64,000 nt of DNA from Amblyomma americanum. Lineage: Eukaryota; Arthropoda; Arachnida; Ixodida; Ixodidae. Under the pieces are notes generated by a model that worked only from the letters and a program-made list of their open reading frames with translations, was not told the origin of the DNA and ran no database searches. The stretch spans positions 1-64,000 of the forward strand of contig NW_027526506.1 in NCBI RefSeq assembly GCF_052857255.1. Direction: 5' to 3'. Below, in pieces: positions 49,781 through 60,555 of this stretch. The first letter of the stretch is position 1. Every line of letters starts with the position of its first letter. Both the position numbers and the translations under genes were made by a program.

Positions 49781-52700
49781 CTCCGTGTTGGAGAAACTCC
49801 GTGTTGGATAAACCCCGGCTGGAGAAACTTCGCGTTGGAGAAAGTCGGCGATAGAGAAACTGCGCGTTAGAGAAACTCCGCGCTTGAAAAAACACCGCAC
49901 TGGAGAAACTCCGCGTTGGAGAAAGTCCGCGTTGGAGAAAGTCCGCTTTGGAGAAAGTCTGCGTTGAAGAAACTCCGCGTTGAAGAAAGTCCGCGTTGGA
50001 GAAAGTCCGCGTTTTAGAAACTCCGCGCTGGATAAACTCCGCGTGGAGAATCTCCGCGCTGGAGAACCTCCGCGATGGAGAAACTCCGCGATGGACAAAC
50101 TCAACAATGGAGAAACTCCGCGTTGGTGAAAGTCCTCGTTGGAGAAAAGTCCGTGTTTGGAGAAAAGTCCGCACTGGATAAACTCCGCGTTTGAGAAACT
50201 CCGCACTAGAGAAACTCAGCGTTGAAGAAAGTCCGCGTTAGAGAAAGTCCGCGTTGGAGAAACTCCGCGTTGGATAAACTCCGTGTTGGAGAAACTCCGC
50301 GTTTGAGAAACTCAGCGTTGAAGAAAGTCCGCGTTAGAGAAAGTCCGCGTTGGAGAAACTCCGCGTTGGATAAACTCCGCGCTGGAGAAACTCCGAGCTG
50401 GAGAAACTGCGCGTTGGAGAAAGTCCGCGTTGAAGAAAGTCCCCGTTTTAGAAAGTCCCCGTTTTAGAAAGTCCGCGTTGGAGAAACTCCGCGTTGGAGA
50501 AAGTCCGCGTTGGAGAAAGTCCGCGTTCGAGAAAGTCCGCGTTGGAGAAAGTCTGCGCTGGAGAAACTCCGCGTTGAAGAAAGTCCGCGTTGGAGAAAGT
50601 CCGCGTTGGAGAAACTCCGCGTTGGATGAACTCCGCGGTGGAGAAACTCCGCGATGGAGAAACTCCGCGCTGGTGAAACCCCGCGTTTGAGAAACTACGA
50701 ACTGGAGAAACTCCGCGTTTGAGAAACTCCGCGATGGAGAAACTCCGCGCTGGAGATACTCCGTGTCGGAGAAACTTCGTGTTGGAGAAACTCCGCGCTG
50801 GAGAAACTTCGCGTTGGAGAAACTGCGCGTTGGAGAAACTCAGTGTCGGAGAAACTCCGCGTTGGATAACTCTGCGCGGGAGAAACTCCGCGATGGAGAA
50901 ACTTCGCGATGGACAAACTCCACGATTGAGATACTCCGCGTTGGTGAAAGTCCGCGTTGGAAAAAAGTCCGCGTTGGAGAAAAGTCCGCGCTGGAGAAAC
51001 TCCACGCTGGAGAAACTCCGCGCTGGAGAAAACTCCGAGTTGGAGAAACTCCGCACTGGAGAAGCTCCGCGTTTGAGAAACTCCGCACTGGAGAGACTCC
51101 GCGTTTGAGATACTCTTCGTAGGAGAAACACCGCGCTGGAGAATTCCGAGCTGGAGAAACTCCGCGCTGGAGAAACTCCGTGTTGGAGAAACTCCGTGTT
51201 GGATAAACTCTGCGCTGGGGAAATTCGCGTTGGAGAAAGTCCGCGTTGGAGAAACTCCGCGCAGGAGAAACTCAACGTTTTAGAAACTCCGAACTGGAGA
51301 AACTCCGCGTTTGAAAAGCACCGCGCTGGAGAAACTCCGCGATGGAGAAACTTCGCGATGGACCAACTCCACGATTGAGATACTCCGCGTTGGTGAAAGT
51401 CCGCGTTGGAGAAAAGTCCGCGTTGGAGAAAAGTCCGCGTTGGAGAAACTCCGCGTTGGATAAACTCCGCGCTGGAGAAACTCCGCGATGGAGAAACTCC
51501 GCGCTGGAAAAACTCCGCGTTTGAGAAACTCCGAACTGGAGAAACTGCGCGTTTGAGAAACTCCGCGATGGAGAAACTCCGAGCTGGAGAAACTGCGCGT
51601 TGGAGAAAGTCCGCGTTGAAGAAAGCCCGTTTTAGAAAGTCCCCGTTTTAGAAAGTCCGCGTTGGAGAAACTCCGCGTTGGAGAAAGTCCGCGTTGGAGA
51701 AAGTCCGCGTTCGAGAAAGTCCGCGTTGGAGAAAGTCTGCGCTGGAGAAACTCCGCGTTGAAGAAAGTCCGCGTTGGAGATACTCCGTGTCGGAGAAACT
51801 TCGTGTTGGAGAAACTCCGCGCTGGAGAAACTTCGCGTTGGAGAAACTGCGCGTTGGAGAAACTCTGCGTCGGAGAAACTCCGCGTTGGATAAACTCTGC
51901 GCGGGAGAAACTCCGCGATGGAGAAACTTCGCGATGGACAAACTCCACGATTGAGATACTCCGCGTTGGTGAAAGTCCGCGTTGGAAAAAACTCCGCGTT
52001 GGAGAAAAGTCCGCGCTGGAGAAAACTCCACGCTGGAGAAACTCCGCGCTGGAGAAACTCCGAGTTGGAGAAACTCCGCACTGGAGAAGCTCCGCGTTTG
52101 AGAAACTCCGCACTGGAGAGACTCCGCGTTTGAGATACTCTTCGTAGGAGAAACACCGCGCTGGAAAATTCCGAGCTGGAGAAACTCCGCGCTGGGGAAA
52201 CTCCGTGTTGGAGAAACTCCGTGTTGATAAACTCTGCGCTGGGGGAAATTCGCGTTGGAGAAAGTCCGCGTTGGGAGAAAGTCCGCGTTGGAGAAACTCC
52301 GCGCAGGAGAAACTCCCCGTTTTAGAAACTCCGAACTGGAGAAACTCCGCGTTTGAAAAACACCGCGCTGGAGAAACTTCGCGATGGACCAACTCCACGA
52401 TTGAGATACTCCGCGTTGGTGAAAGTCCGCGTTGGAGAAAAGTCCGCGTTGGAGAAAAGTCCGCGCTGGAGAAACTCCACGCTGGAGAAACTCCGCGCTG
52501 GAGATACTCCGAGTTGGAGAAACTCCGCACTGCAAAAGCTCCGCGTTTGAGAAACTCCGCACTGGAGAGACTCCGCGTTTGAGATACTCTTCGTAGGAGA
52601 AACACCGCGCTGGAGAATTCCGAGCTGGAGAAATTCCGCGCTGGAGAAACTCCGTGTTGGAGAAACTCAGTGTTGGAGAAAGTCCGCGTTCGTGAAAGTC

Positions 52701-54130
52701 CGCGTTGGAGAAAGTCTGCGCTGGAGAAACTCCGCGTTGAAGAAAGTCCGGCGTTGGAGAAACTCCGCGTTGGAGAAAATCCGCGTTGAAGAAAGTCCGC
52801 TTTCGAGAAAGTCCGCGTTGGAGAAAGTCTGCGCTGGAGAAACTCCGCGTTGAAGAAAGTCCGCGTTGGGGAAAGTCCGCGTTGAAGAAACTCCGCATTT
52901 GGATAAACTCCGCGCTGGAGAAACTCCGCGATGGAGAAACTCCGCGCTGGAGAAAATCCTTGTCGGAGAAACTCTGTGTCGGAGAAACTCCGCGCTGGAG
53001 AAACTTCGCGTTGGAGAAACTGCGCGTTGGAGAAACTCCGCGCTGGAGAAACTCCGGGCTTGAAAAACACCGCGCTGGAGAAACTCCGCGATGGAGAAAC
53101 TTCGCGAAGGACCAACTCCACGATTGAGATACTCCGCGTTGGTGAAAGTCCGCGTTGGAGAAAAGTGCGCGTTGGAGAAAAGTCCGCGCTGGAGAAACTC
53201 CACGCTGGAGAAACTCCGCGCTGGAGAAACTCCGCACTGGAGAAGCTCCGCGTTTGAGAAACTCCGCACTGGGGAGACTCCGCGTTTGAGATACTCTTCG
53301 TAGGAGAAACACCGCGCTGGAGAATTCCGAGCTGGAGAAACTCCGCGCTGGAGAAACTCCGTGTTGGAGAAACTCCGTGTTGGATAAACTCCGCGCTGGG
53401 GAACTTCGCGTTGGAGAAAGTCCGCGTTGGAGAAAGTCCGCGTTGGAGAAACTCCGCGCAGGAGAAAAACTCCGAACTGGAGAAACTCCGCGTTTGAGAA
53501 ACTCCGCGATGGAGAAACTCCGTGTTGGAGAAACTCCGCGCTGGAGAAACTTCGCGTTGGAGAAACTGCGCGTTGGAGAAACTCCGCGCTTGAAAAACAC
53601 CGCACTGGAGAAACTCTGCGTTGGGGAAAGTCCGCGTTGGAGAAAGCCTGCGTTGGAGAAAGTCCGCTTTGGAGAAAGTCTGCGTTGAAGAAACTCCGCG
53701 TTGGATAAACCACGCGGTGGAGAAATTCCGCGCTGGAGAACCTCCGCGATGGAGAAACTCTGCGATGGACAAACTGATCAATGGAGAAACTCCGCGTTGG
53801 TGAAAGTCTTCGTTGGAGAAAAGTCCGCGTTTGGAGAAAAGTCCGCGCTGGAGAAACTCCGCGCTGGAGAAACTCCGCGCTGGAGAAACTCCGTGTTGGA
53901 GAAACTCCGTGTTGGATAAACCCCGGCTGGAGAAACTCCGAGCTGGAGAAACTGCGCGTTCGAGAAAGTCCGCGTTGGAGAAAGGCTGCGCTGGAGAAAC
54001 TCCGCGTTGAAGAAAGTCCGCGTTGGAGAAACTCCGCATTTGGATAAACTCCGCGCTGGAGAAACTCCGCGCTGGAGAAACTCCGCGATGGAGAAACTCC
54101 GCGCTGGAGAAACCCCGCGATTGAGAAACT
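49781..54130 (+). repeat. Higher-order unit E2, about 4.37 kb
   Basis: This is a tandem copy of E1 at offsets of 4361-4377 bp. The joint near 49780 connects a GAACTGGAGAAACTCC monomer to GTGTTGGAG, skipping the GCGTTTGAG monomer that follows in the copy at 54130. The lost EcoRI site at 52166 is 4362 bp from that at 47804. The unit is rich in private single-base indels (for example near 50043, 50868, 51028, 52023, 52226, 52243, 52274 and 52750). Confidence 0.8.
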
Positions 54131-57100
54131 ACGAACTGGAGAAACTCCGCGTTTGAGAAACTGCGCGATGGAGAAACACCGCGCTGGAGAATTCCGAGCT
54201 GGAGAAACTCCGCGCTGGAGAAACTTCGCGTTGGAGAAACTGCGCGTTGGAGAAACTCCGCGCTTGAAAAACACCGCACTGGAGAAACTCTGCGTTGGAG
54301 AAAGTCCGCGTTGGAGAAAGTCTGCGTTGGAGAAAGTCCGCTTGGAGAAAGTCTGCGTTGAAGAAACTCCGCGTTGAAGAAAGTCCGCGTTGGAGAAAGT
54401 CCGCGTTGTAGAAACCTCCGCGTTGGATAAACTCCGCGGTGGAGAAACTCCGCGCTGGAGAAGCTCCGCGATGGAGAAACTCTGCGATGGACAAACTCGT
54501 CAATGGAGAAAACTCCGCGTTGGTGAAAGTCCTCGTTGGAGAAAAATCCGCGTTTGGAGAAAAGTCCGCGCTGGAGAAACTCCGTGTTGGAGAAACTCCG
54601 TGTTGGATAAACCCCGGCTGGAGAATATTCGCGTTGGAGAAAGTCCGCGTTGGAGAAAGTCCGCGTTGGAGAAACTCCGCGTTGGATAAACTCCGCGCTG
54701 GAGAAACTTCGCGTTGGAGAAACTGCGCGTTGGAGAAACTCCGCGTCGGAGAAACTCCGCGTTGGATAAACTCCGCGCTGGAGAAACTCCGCGATGGAGA
54801 AACTTTGCGATGGACAAACTCCACGATGGAGAAACTCCGCGTTGAAGAAAGTCCGCGTTGGAGAAAGTCCGCGTTGGAGAAACTCCGCGTTGGATAAACT
54901 CCGCGCTGGAGAAACTCCGCGATGGAGAAACTCTGCGCTGGAAAAACTCCGCGTTTGAGAAACTCCGAACTAGAGAAACTGCGCGTTTGAGAAACTCCGC
55001 AATGGAGAAACTCGAGCTGGAGAAACTGCGCGTTGGAGAAAGTCCGCGTTGAAGAAAGTCCCCGTTTTAGAAAGTCCCCGTTTTAGAAAGTCCGCGTTGG
55101 AGAAACTCCTCGTTGGAGAAAGTCCGCGTTGGAGAAAGTCCGCGTTCGAGAAAGTCCGCGTTGGAGAAAGTCTGCGCTGGAGAAACTCTGCGTTGAAGAA
55201 AGTCCGCGTTGGAGAAAGTCCGCGTTGGACAAACTCCGCGTTGGATGAACTCCGCGCTGGAGAAACTCCGCGATGGAGAAACTCCGCGCTGGAGAAACTC
55301 CGCGATGGAGAAACTCCGCGCTGGTGAAACCCCGCGTTTGAGAAACTACGAACTGGAGAAACTCCGCGTTTGAGAAACTCCGTGTCGGAGAAACTCCGCG
55401 CTGGAGAAACTTCGCGTTGGAGAAACTGCGCGTTGGATAAACTCTGCGCGGGAGAAACTCCGCGATGGAGAAACTTCGCGATGGACAAACTCCACGATTG
55501 AGATACTCCGCGTTGGTGAAAGTCCGCGTTGGAAAAAGTCCGCGTTGGAGAAAAGTCCGCGCTGGAGAAACTCCACGCTGGAGAAACTCCGCGCTGGAGA
55601 AACTCCGAGTTGGAGAAACTCCGCACTGGAGAAGCTCCGCGTTTGAGAAACTCCGCACTGGAGAGACTCCGCGTTTGAGATACTCTTCGTAGGAGAAACA
55701 CCGCGCTGGAGAATTCCGAGCTGGAGAAACTCCGCGCTGGAGAAACTCCGTGTTGGAGAAACTCCGTGTTGGATAAACCCCGGCTGGAGAAACTTCGCGT
55801 TGGAGAAAGTCGGCGATAGAGAAACTCCGCGTTGGAGAAAGTCCGCGTTGGAGAAACTCCGCACTGGAGAAACTCCGCGCTGAAGAAACTCCGCGTTTGA
55901 GAAACTCAGCATTGAAGAAAGTCTGCGTTGGATAAACTCCGCGCTGGAGAAACTCCGCGCTGAGAAACACCGCGCTGGAGATACTCCGTGTCGGAGAAAC
56001 TTCGTGTTGCAGAAACTCCGCGCTGGAGAAACTTCGCGTTGGAGAAACTACGCGTTGGAGAAACTCCGCGTCGGAGAAACTCCGCGTTGGATAAACTCCG
56101 CGCTGGAGAAACTCCGCGATGGAGAAACTTCGCGATGGACAAACTCCACGATGGAGAAACTCCGCGTTGAAGAAAGTCCGCGTTGGAGAAAGTCCGCGTT
56201 GGAGAAACTCCGCGTTGGATAAACTCCGCGCTGGAGAAACTCCGCGATGGAGAAACTCCGCGCTGGAAAAACTGCGCGTTTGAGAAACTCCGAACTGGAG
56301 AAACTGCGCGTTTGAGAAACTCCGCGATGGAGAAACTCCGCGCTTTAGAAACTCCGAGCTGGAGAAACTGCGCGTTCGAGAAAGTCCGCGTTGGAGAAAG
56401 TCTGCGCTGGAGAAACTCGCGTTGAAGAAAGTACGCGTTGGAGAAACTCCGCATTTGGATAAACTCCGCGCTGGAGAAACTCCGCGCTGGAGAAACTCCG
56501 CGATGGAGAAACTCCGCGCTGGAGAAACCCCGCGTTTGAGAAACTACGAACTGGAGAAACTCCGCGTTTGAGAAACTGCGCGATGGAGAAACTCCGCGCT
56601 GGAGAAAATCCGTGTCGGAGAAACTCCGTGTTGGAGAAACTCCGCGCTGGAGAAACTTCGCGTTGGAGAAACTGCGCGTTGGAGAAACTCCGCGCTGGAG
56701 AAACTCCGGGCTTGAAAAACACCGCGCAGGAGAAACTCCGCGATGGAGAAACTTCGCGATGGACCAACTCCACGATTGAGATACTCCGCGTTGGTGAAAG
56801 TAGGCGTTGGAGAAAAGTCCGCGCTGGAGAAACTCCACGCTTGAGAAACTCCGCGCTGGAGAAGCTCCGCGTTTGAGAAACTCCGCACTAGAGAGACTCC
56901 GCGTTTGAGATCCTCTTCGTAGGAGAAACACCGCGCTGGAGAATTCCGAGCTGGAGAAACTCCGCGCTGGAGAAACTCCGTGTTGGAGAAACTTCGTGTT
57001 GGATAAACTCCGCGCTGGGGAACTTCGCGTTGGAGAATGTCCGCGTTGGAGAAAGTCCGCGTTGGAGAAACTCCGCGCAGGAGAAACTCCCCGTTCAAGA

Positions 57101-57420
57101 AACTCCGAACTGGAGAAACTCCGCGTTTGAGAACTCCGCGATGGAGAAACTCCGTGTTGGAGAAACGCCGCGCTGGAGAAACTCTGCGTTGGAGAAAGTC
57201 CGCGTTGGAGAAAGTCTGCGTTGGAGAAAGTTCGCTTTGGAGAAAGTCTGCGTTGAAGACACTCCGCGTTGAAGAAAGTCCTAGTTGGAGAAAGTCCGCG
57301 TTGTAGAAACTCCGCGTTGGATAAACTCCGCGGTGGAGAAACTCCGCGCTGGAGAACCTCCGCGATGGAGAAACTCTGCGATGGACAAACTCAACAATGG
57401 AGAAACTCCGCGTTGGTGAA
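52670..57420 (+). repeat. Second copy of 21760-26640, offset about 30.9 kb
   Basis: The offset is 30907-30912 bp near 52866, about 30910 bp near 54153, 30925 bp near 55988 and 30780 bp near 57030. The drop reflects about 145 bp (nine monomers) absent here relative to 25640-25790. EcoRI markers 53322, 54189, 55711 and 56941 pair with 22410, 23279, 24786 and 26161. The relation ends near 57420, where this copy continues into a segment of the type at 28450. Confidence 0.85.
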
Positions 57421-60400
57421 AGTCCGCGTTGGAGAAAGTCCGCGTTCGAGAAAGTCCGCGTTGGAGAAAGTCTGCGCTGGAGAAACTCCGCGTTGAAGAA
57501 AGTCCGCGTTGGAGAAAGTCCGCGTTGGAGAAACTCCGCGTTGGATGAACTCCGCGCTGGAGAAACTCCGCGATGGAGAAACTCCGCGCTGGTGAAACCC
57601 GCATTGGAGAAACTACGAACTGGAGAGACTCCGCGTTTGAGAAACTCCGCGATGGAGAAACTCCGCGCTAGAGATACTCCGTGACGGAGAAACTTCGTGT
57701 TGGAGAAACTCCGCGCTGGAGAAACTTCGCGTTGGAGAAACTGCGCGTTGGAGAAACTCTGCGTCGGAGAAACTCCGCGTTGGATAAACTCTGCGCGGGA
57801 GAAACTCCGCGATGGAGAAACTTCGCGATGGACCAACTCCACGATTGAGATACTCCGCGTTGGTGAAAGTCCGCGTTGGAGAAAAGTCCGCGTTGGAGAA
57901 AAGTCCGCGCTGGAGAAACTCCACGCTGGAGAAACTCCGCGCTGGAGATACTCCGAGTTGGAGAAACTCCGCACTGCAGAAGCTCCGCGATTGAGAAACT
58001 CCGCACTGGAGAGACTCCGCGTTTGTGATACTCTTCGTAGGAGAAACACCGCGCTGGAGAATTCCGTGCTGGAGAAATTCCGCGCTGGAGAAACTCCGCG
58101 TTGAAGAAAGTCCGCGTTGGAGAAACTCCGCGTTCGAGAAAATCCGCGTTGGAGAAAGTCCGCTTTCGAGAAAGTCCGCGTTGGAGAAAGTCTGCGCTGG
58201 AGAAACTCCGCGTTGAAGAAAGTCCGCGTTGGGGAAAGTCCGCGTTGAAGAAACTCCGCATTTGGATAAACTCCGCGCTGGAGAAACTCCGCGATGGAGA
58301 AACTCCGCGCTGGAGAAACCCCGCGTTTGAGAACTACGAACTGGAGAAACTCCTCGATGGAGAAACTCCGCGCTGGAGAAAATCCGTGTCGGAGAAACTC
58401 TGTGTCGGAGAAACTCCGCGCTGGAGAAACTTCGCGTTGGAGAAACTGCGCGTTGGAGAAACTCCGCGCTGGAGGAACTCCGGGCTTGAAAAACACCGCG
58501 CTGGAGAAACTCCGCGTTGGAGAAACTTCGCGATTGACCAACTGCACGATTGAGATACTCCGCGTTGGTGAAAGTCCGCGTTGGAGAAAAGTGCGCGTTG
58601 GAGAAAAGTCCGCGCTGGAGAAACTCCACGCTGGAGAAATTCCGCGCTGGAGAAACTCCGAGTATGAGAAACTCCGCACTGGAGAAGCTCCGCGTTTGAG
58701 AAACTCCGCACTGGGGGAGACTCCGCGTTTGAGATACTCTTCGTAGGAGAAACACCGCGCTGGAGAATTCCTAGCTGGAGAAACTCCGCGCTGGAGAAAC
58801 TCCGTGTTGGAGAAACTCCGTGTTGGATAAACTCCGCTCTGGGGAACTTCGCGTTGGAGAAAGTCCGCGTTGGAGAAAGTCCGCGTTGGAGAAACTCCGC
58901 GCAGGAGAAACTCCCTGTTCGAGAAACTCCGAACTGGAGAAACTCCGCGTTTGAGAAACTCCGCGATGGAGAAACTCCCTGTTGGAGAAACTCCGCGCTG
59001 GAGAAACTTCGCGTTGGAGAAACTGCGCGTTGGAGAAACTCCGCGCTTGAAAAACACCGCACTGGAGAAACTCTGCGTTGGGAAAGTCCGCGTTGGAGAA
59101 AGTCTGCGTTGGAGAAAGTCCGCTTTGGAGAAAGTCTGCGTTGAAGAAACTCCGCGTTGAGGAAAGTCCGCGTTGGAGAAAGTCCGCGTTGTAGAAACTC
59201 CGCGTTGGATAAACTCCGCGGTGGAGAATCTCCGCGCTGGAGAACCTCCGCGATGGAGAAACTGCGCGCTGGAGAAACTCCGCGATGGGCAAACTACACG
59301 ATGGAGAAACTCCGCGTTGGATAAACTCCGCGCTGGAGAAACTCCGCGCTGGAGAAACACCGCGCTGGAGAAACTCCGCGCTGGAGAAACTCCGTGTTGG
59401 AGAAACTCCGTGTTGGATAAACTCCGCGCTGGACAAACTTCGCGTTGGAGAAACTGCGCGTTGGAGAAAGTCCGCGTTGAAGAAAGTCCCGTTTTAGAAA
59501 GTCCCCGTTTTAGAAAGTCCACGTTGGAGAAACTCCGCGTTAGAGAAAGTCCGCGTTGGAGAAAGTCCGCGTTCGAGAAAGTCCGCGTTGGAGAAAGTCT
59601 GCGCGGGAGAAACTCCGCGTTGAAGAAAGTCCGCGTTGGAGAAACTCCGCATTTGGAGAAACTCCGCGCTGGAGAAACTCGGCGATGGAGAAACTCCGCG
59701 CTGGAGAAACCCCGCGTTTGCGAAACTACGAACTGGAGAAACTCCGCGTTTGAGAAACTCCGCGATGGAGAAACTCCGCGCTGGAGAAAATCCGTGTCGG
59801 AGAAACTCCGTGTTGGAGAAACTCCGCGCTGGAGAAACTTCGCGTTGGAGAAACTGCGTTGGAGAAACTCCGCGTTGGAGAAACTCCGGGCTTGAAAAAC
59901 ACCGCGCTGGAGAAACTCCGCGTTGGAGAAAGTCTGCGTTGAAGAAAGTCCACGTTGGAGAAAGTCCGCGTTGGAGAAAGTCTGCGTTGGAGAAACTCCG
60001 TGTTGAAGAAAGTCCGCGTTGGAGAAAGTCCGCGTTGGAGAAACTCCGCGTTGGATAAACTACGCGCTGCAGAAACTCCGCGATAGAGAATCTCCGTGAT
60101 GGACAAACTCCACGATGGAGAAACTCCGCGTTGGTGAAAGTCCGCGTTGGAAAAGTCTGGGTTGAGAAAGTCCCCGTTGGAGAAAGTCCGCGTTGGAGAA
60201 AGTCTGATTTGGAGAAACTCCGCGTTGAAGAAAGTCCGCGTTGGAGAAAGTCCGCGTTGGAGAAACTCCGCGTTGGATAAACTCCGCGCTGGAGGAAACT
60301 CCTCGATGGAGAAACTCCGCGCTGGAAAAACTCCGCGTTTGGGAAACTCCGAACTGGAGAAACTGCGCGTTTGAGAAACTCCGCGATGGAGAAACTCCGC

Positions 60401-60555
60401 GCTTTAGAAACTCCGAGCTGGAGAAACTGCGCGTTGGAGAAAGTCCGCGTTGAAGAAAGTCCCCGTTTTAGAAAGTCCCCGTTTTAGAAAGTCCGCGTTG
60501 GAGAAACTCCGCGTTGGAGAAAGTCCGCGTTGGAGAAAGTCCGCGTTCGAGAAAG
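57230..60555 (+). repeat. Higher-order unit F1, 3325 bp
   Basis: This is the first of two almost identical tandem units. It begins in a monomer with the rare form GTTCGCTTTGG (57229) and includes EcoRI markers at 58059 (GAATTCCGTG form) and 58765 (GAATTCCTAG form). The part 57420-58990 derives from the 28450-30120 type. The differences from F2 that I noticed are mostly one-base length changes (near 58715, 59081, 59489, 60153, 60165 and 60294), plus a two-base loss near 59847 and two substitutions (near 59521 and 59658). Confidence 0.85.

Noticed and set aside
46319..50206. A 1,295-codon open frame on the - strand, the longest in the window
   Set aside because: It translates only the 16-residue satellite cycle and crosses HOR joints. 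It overlaps other long - strand frames in different registers (for example 48303-50174). Nothing marks it as a gene.
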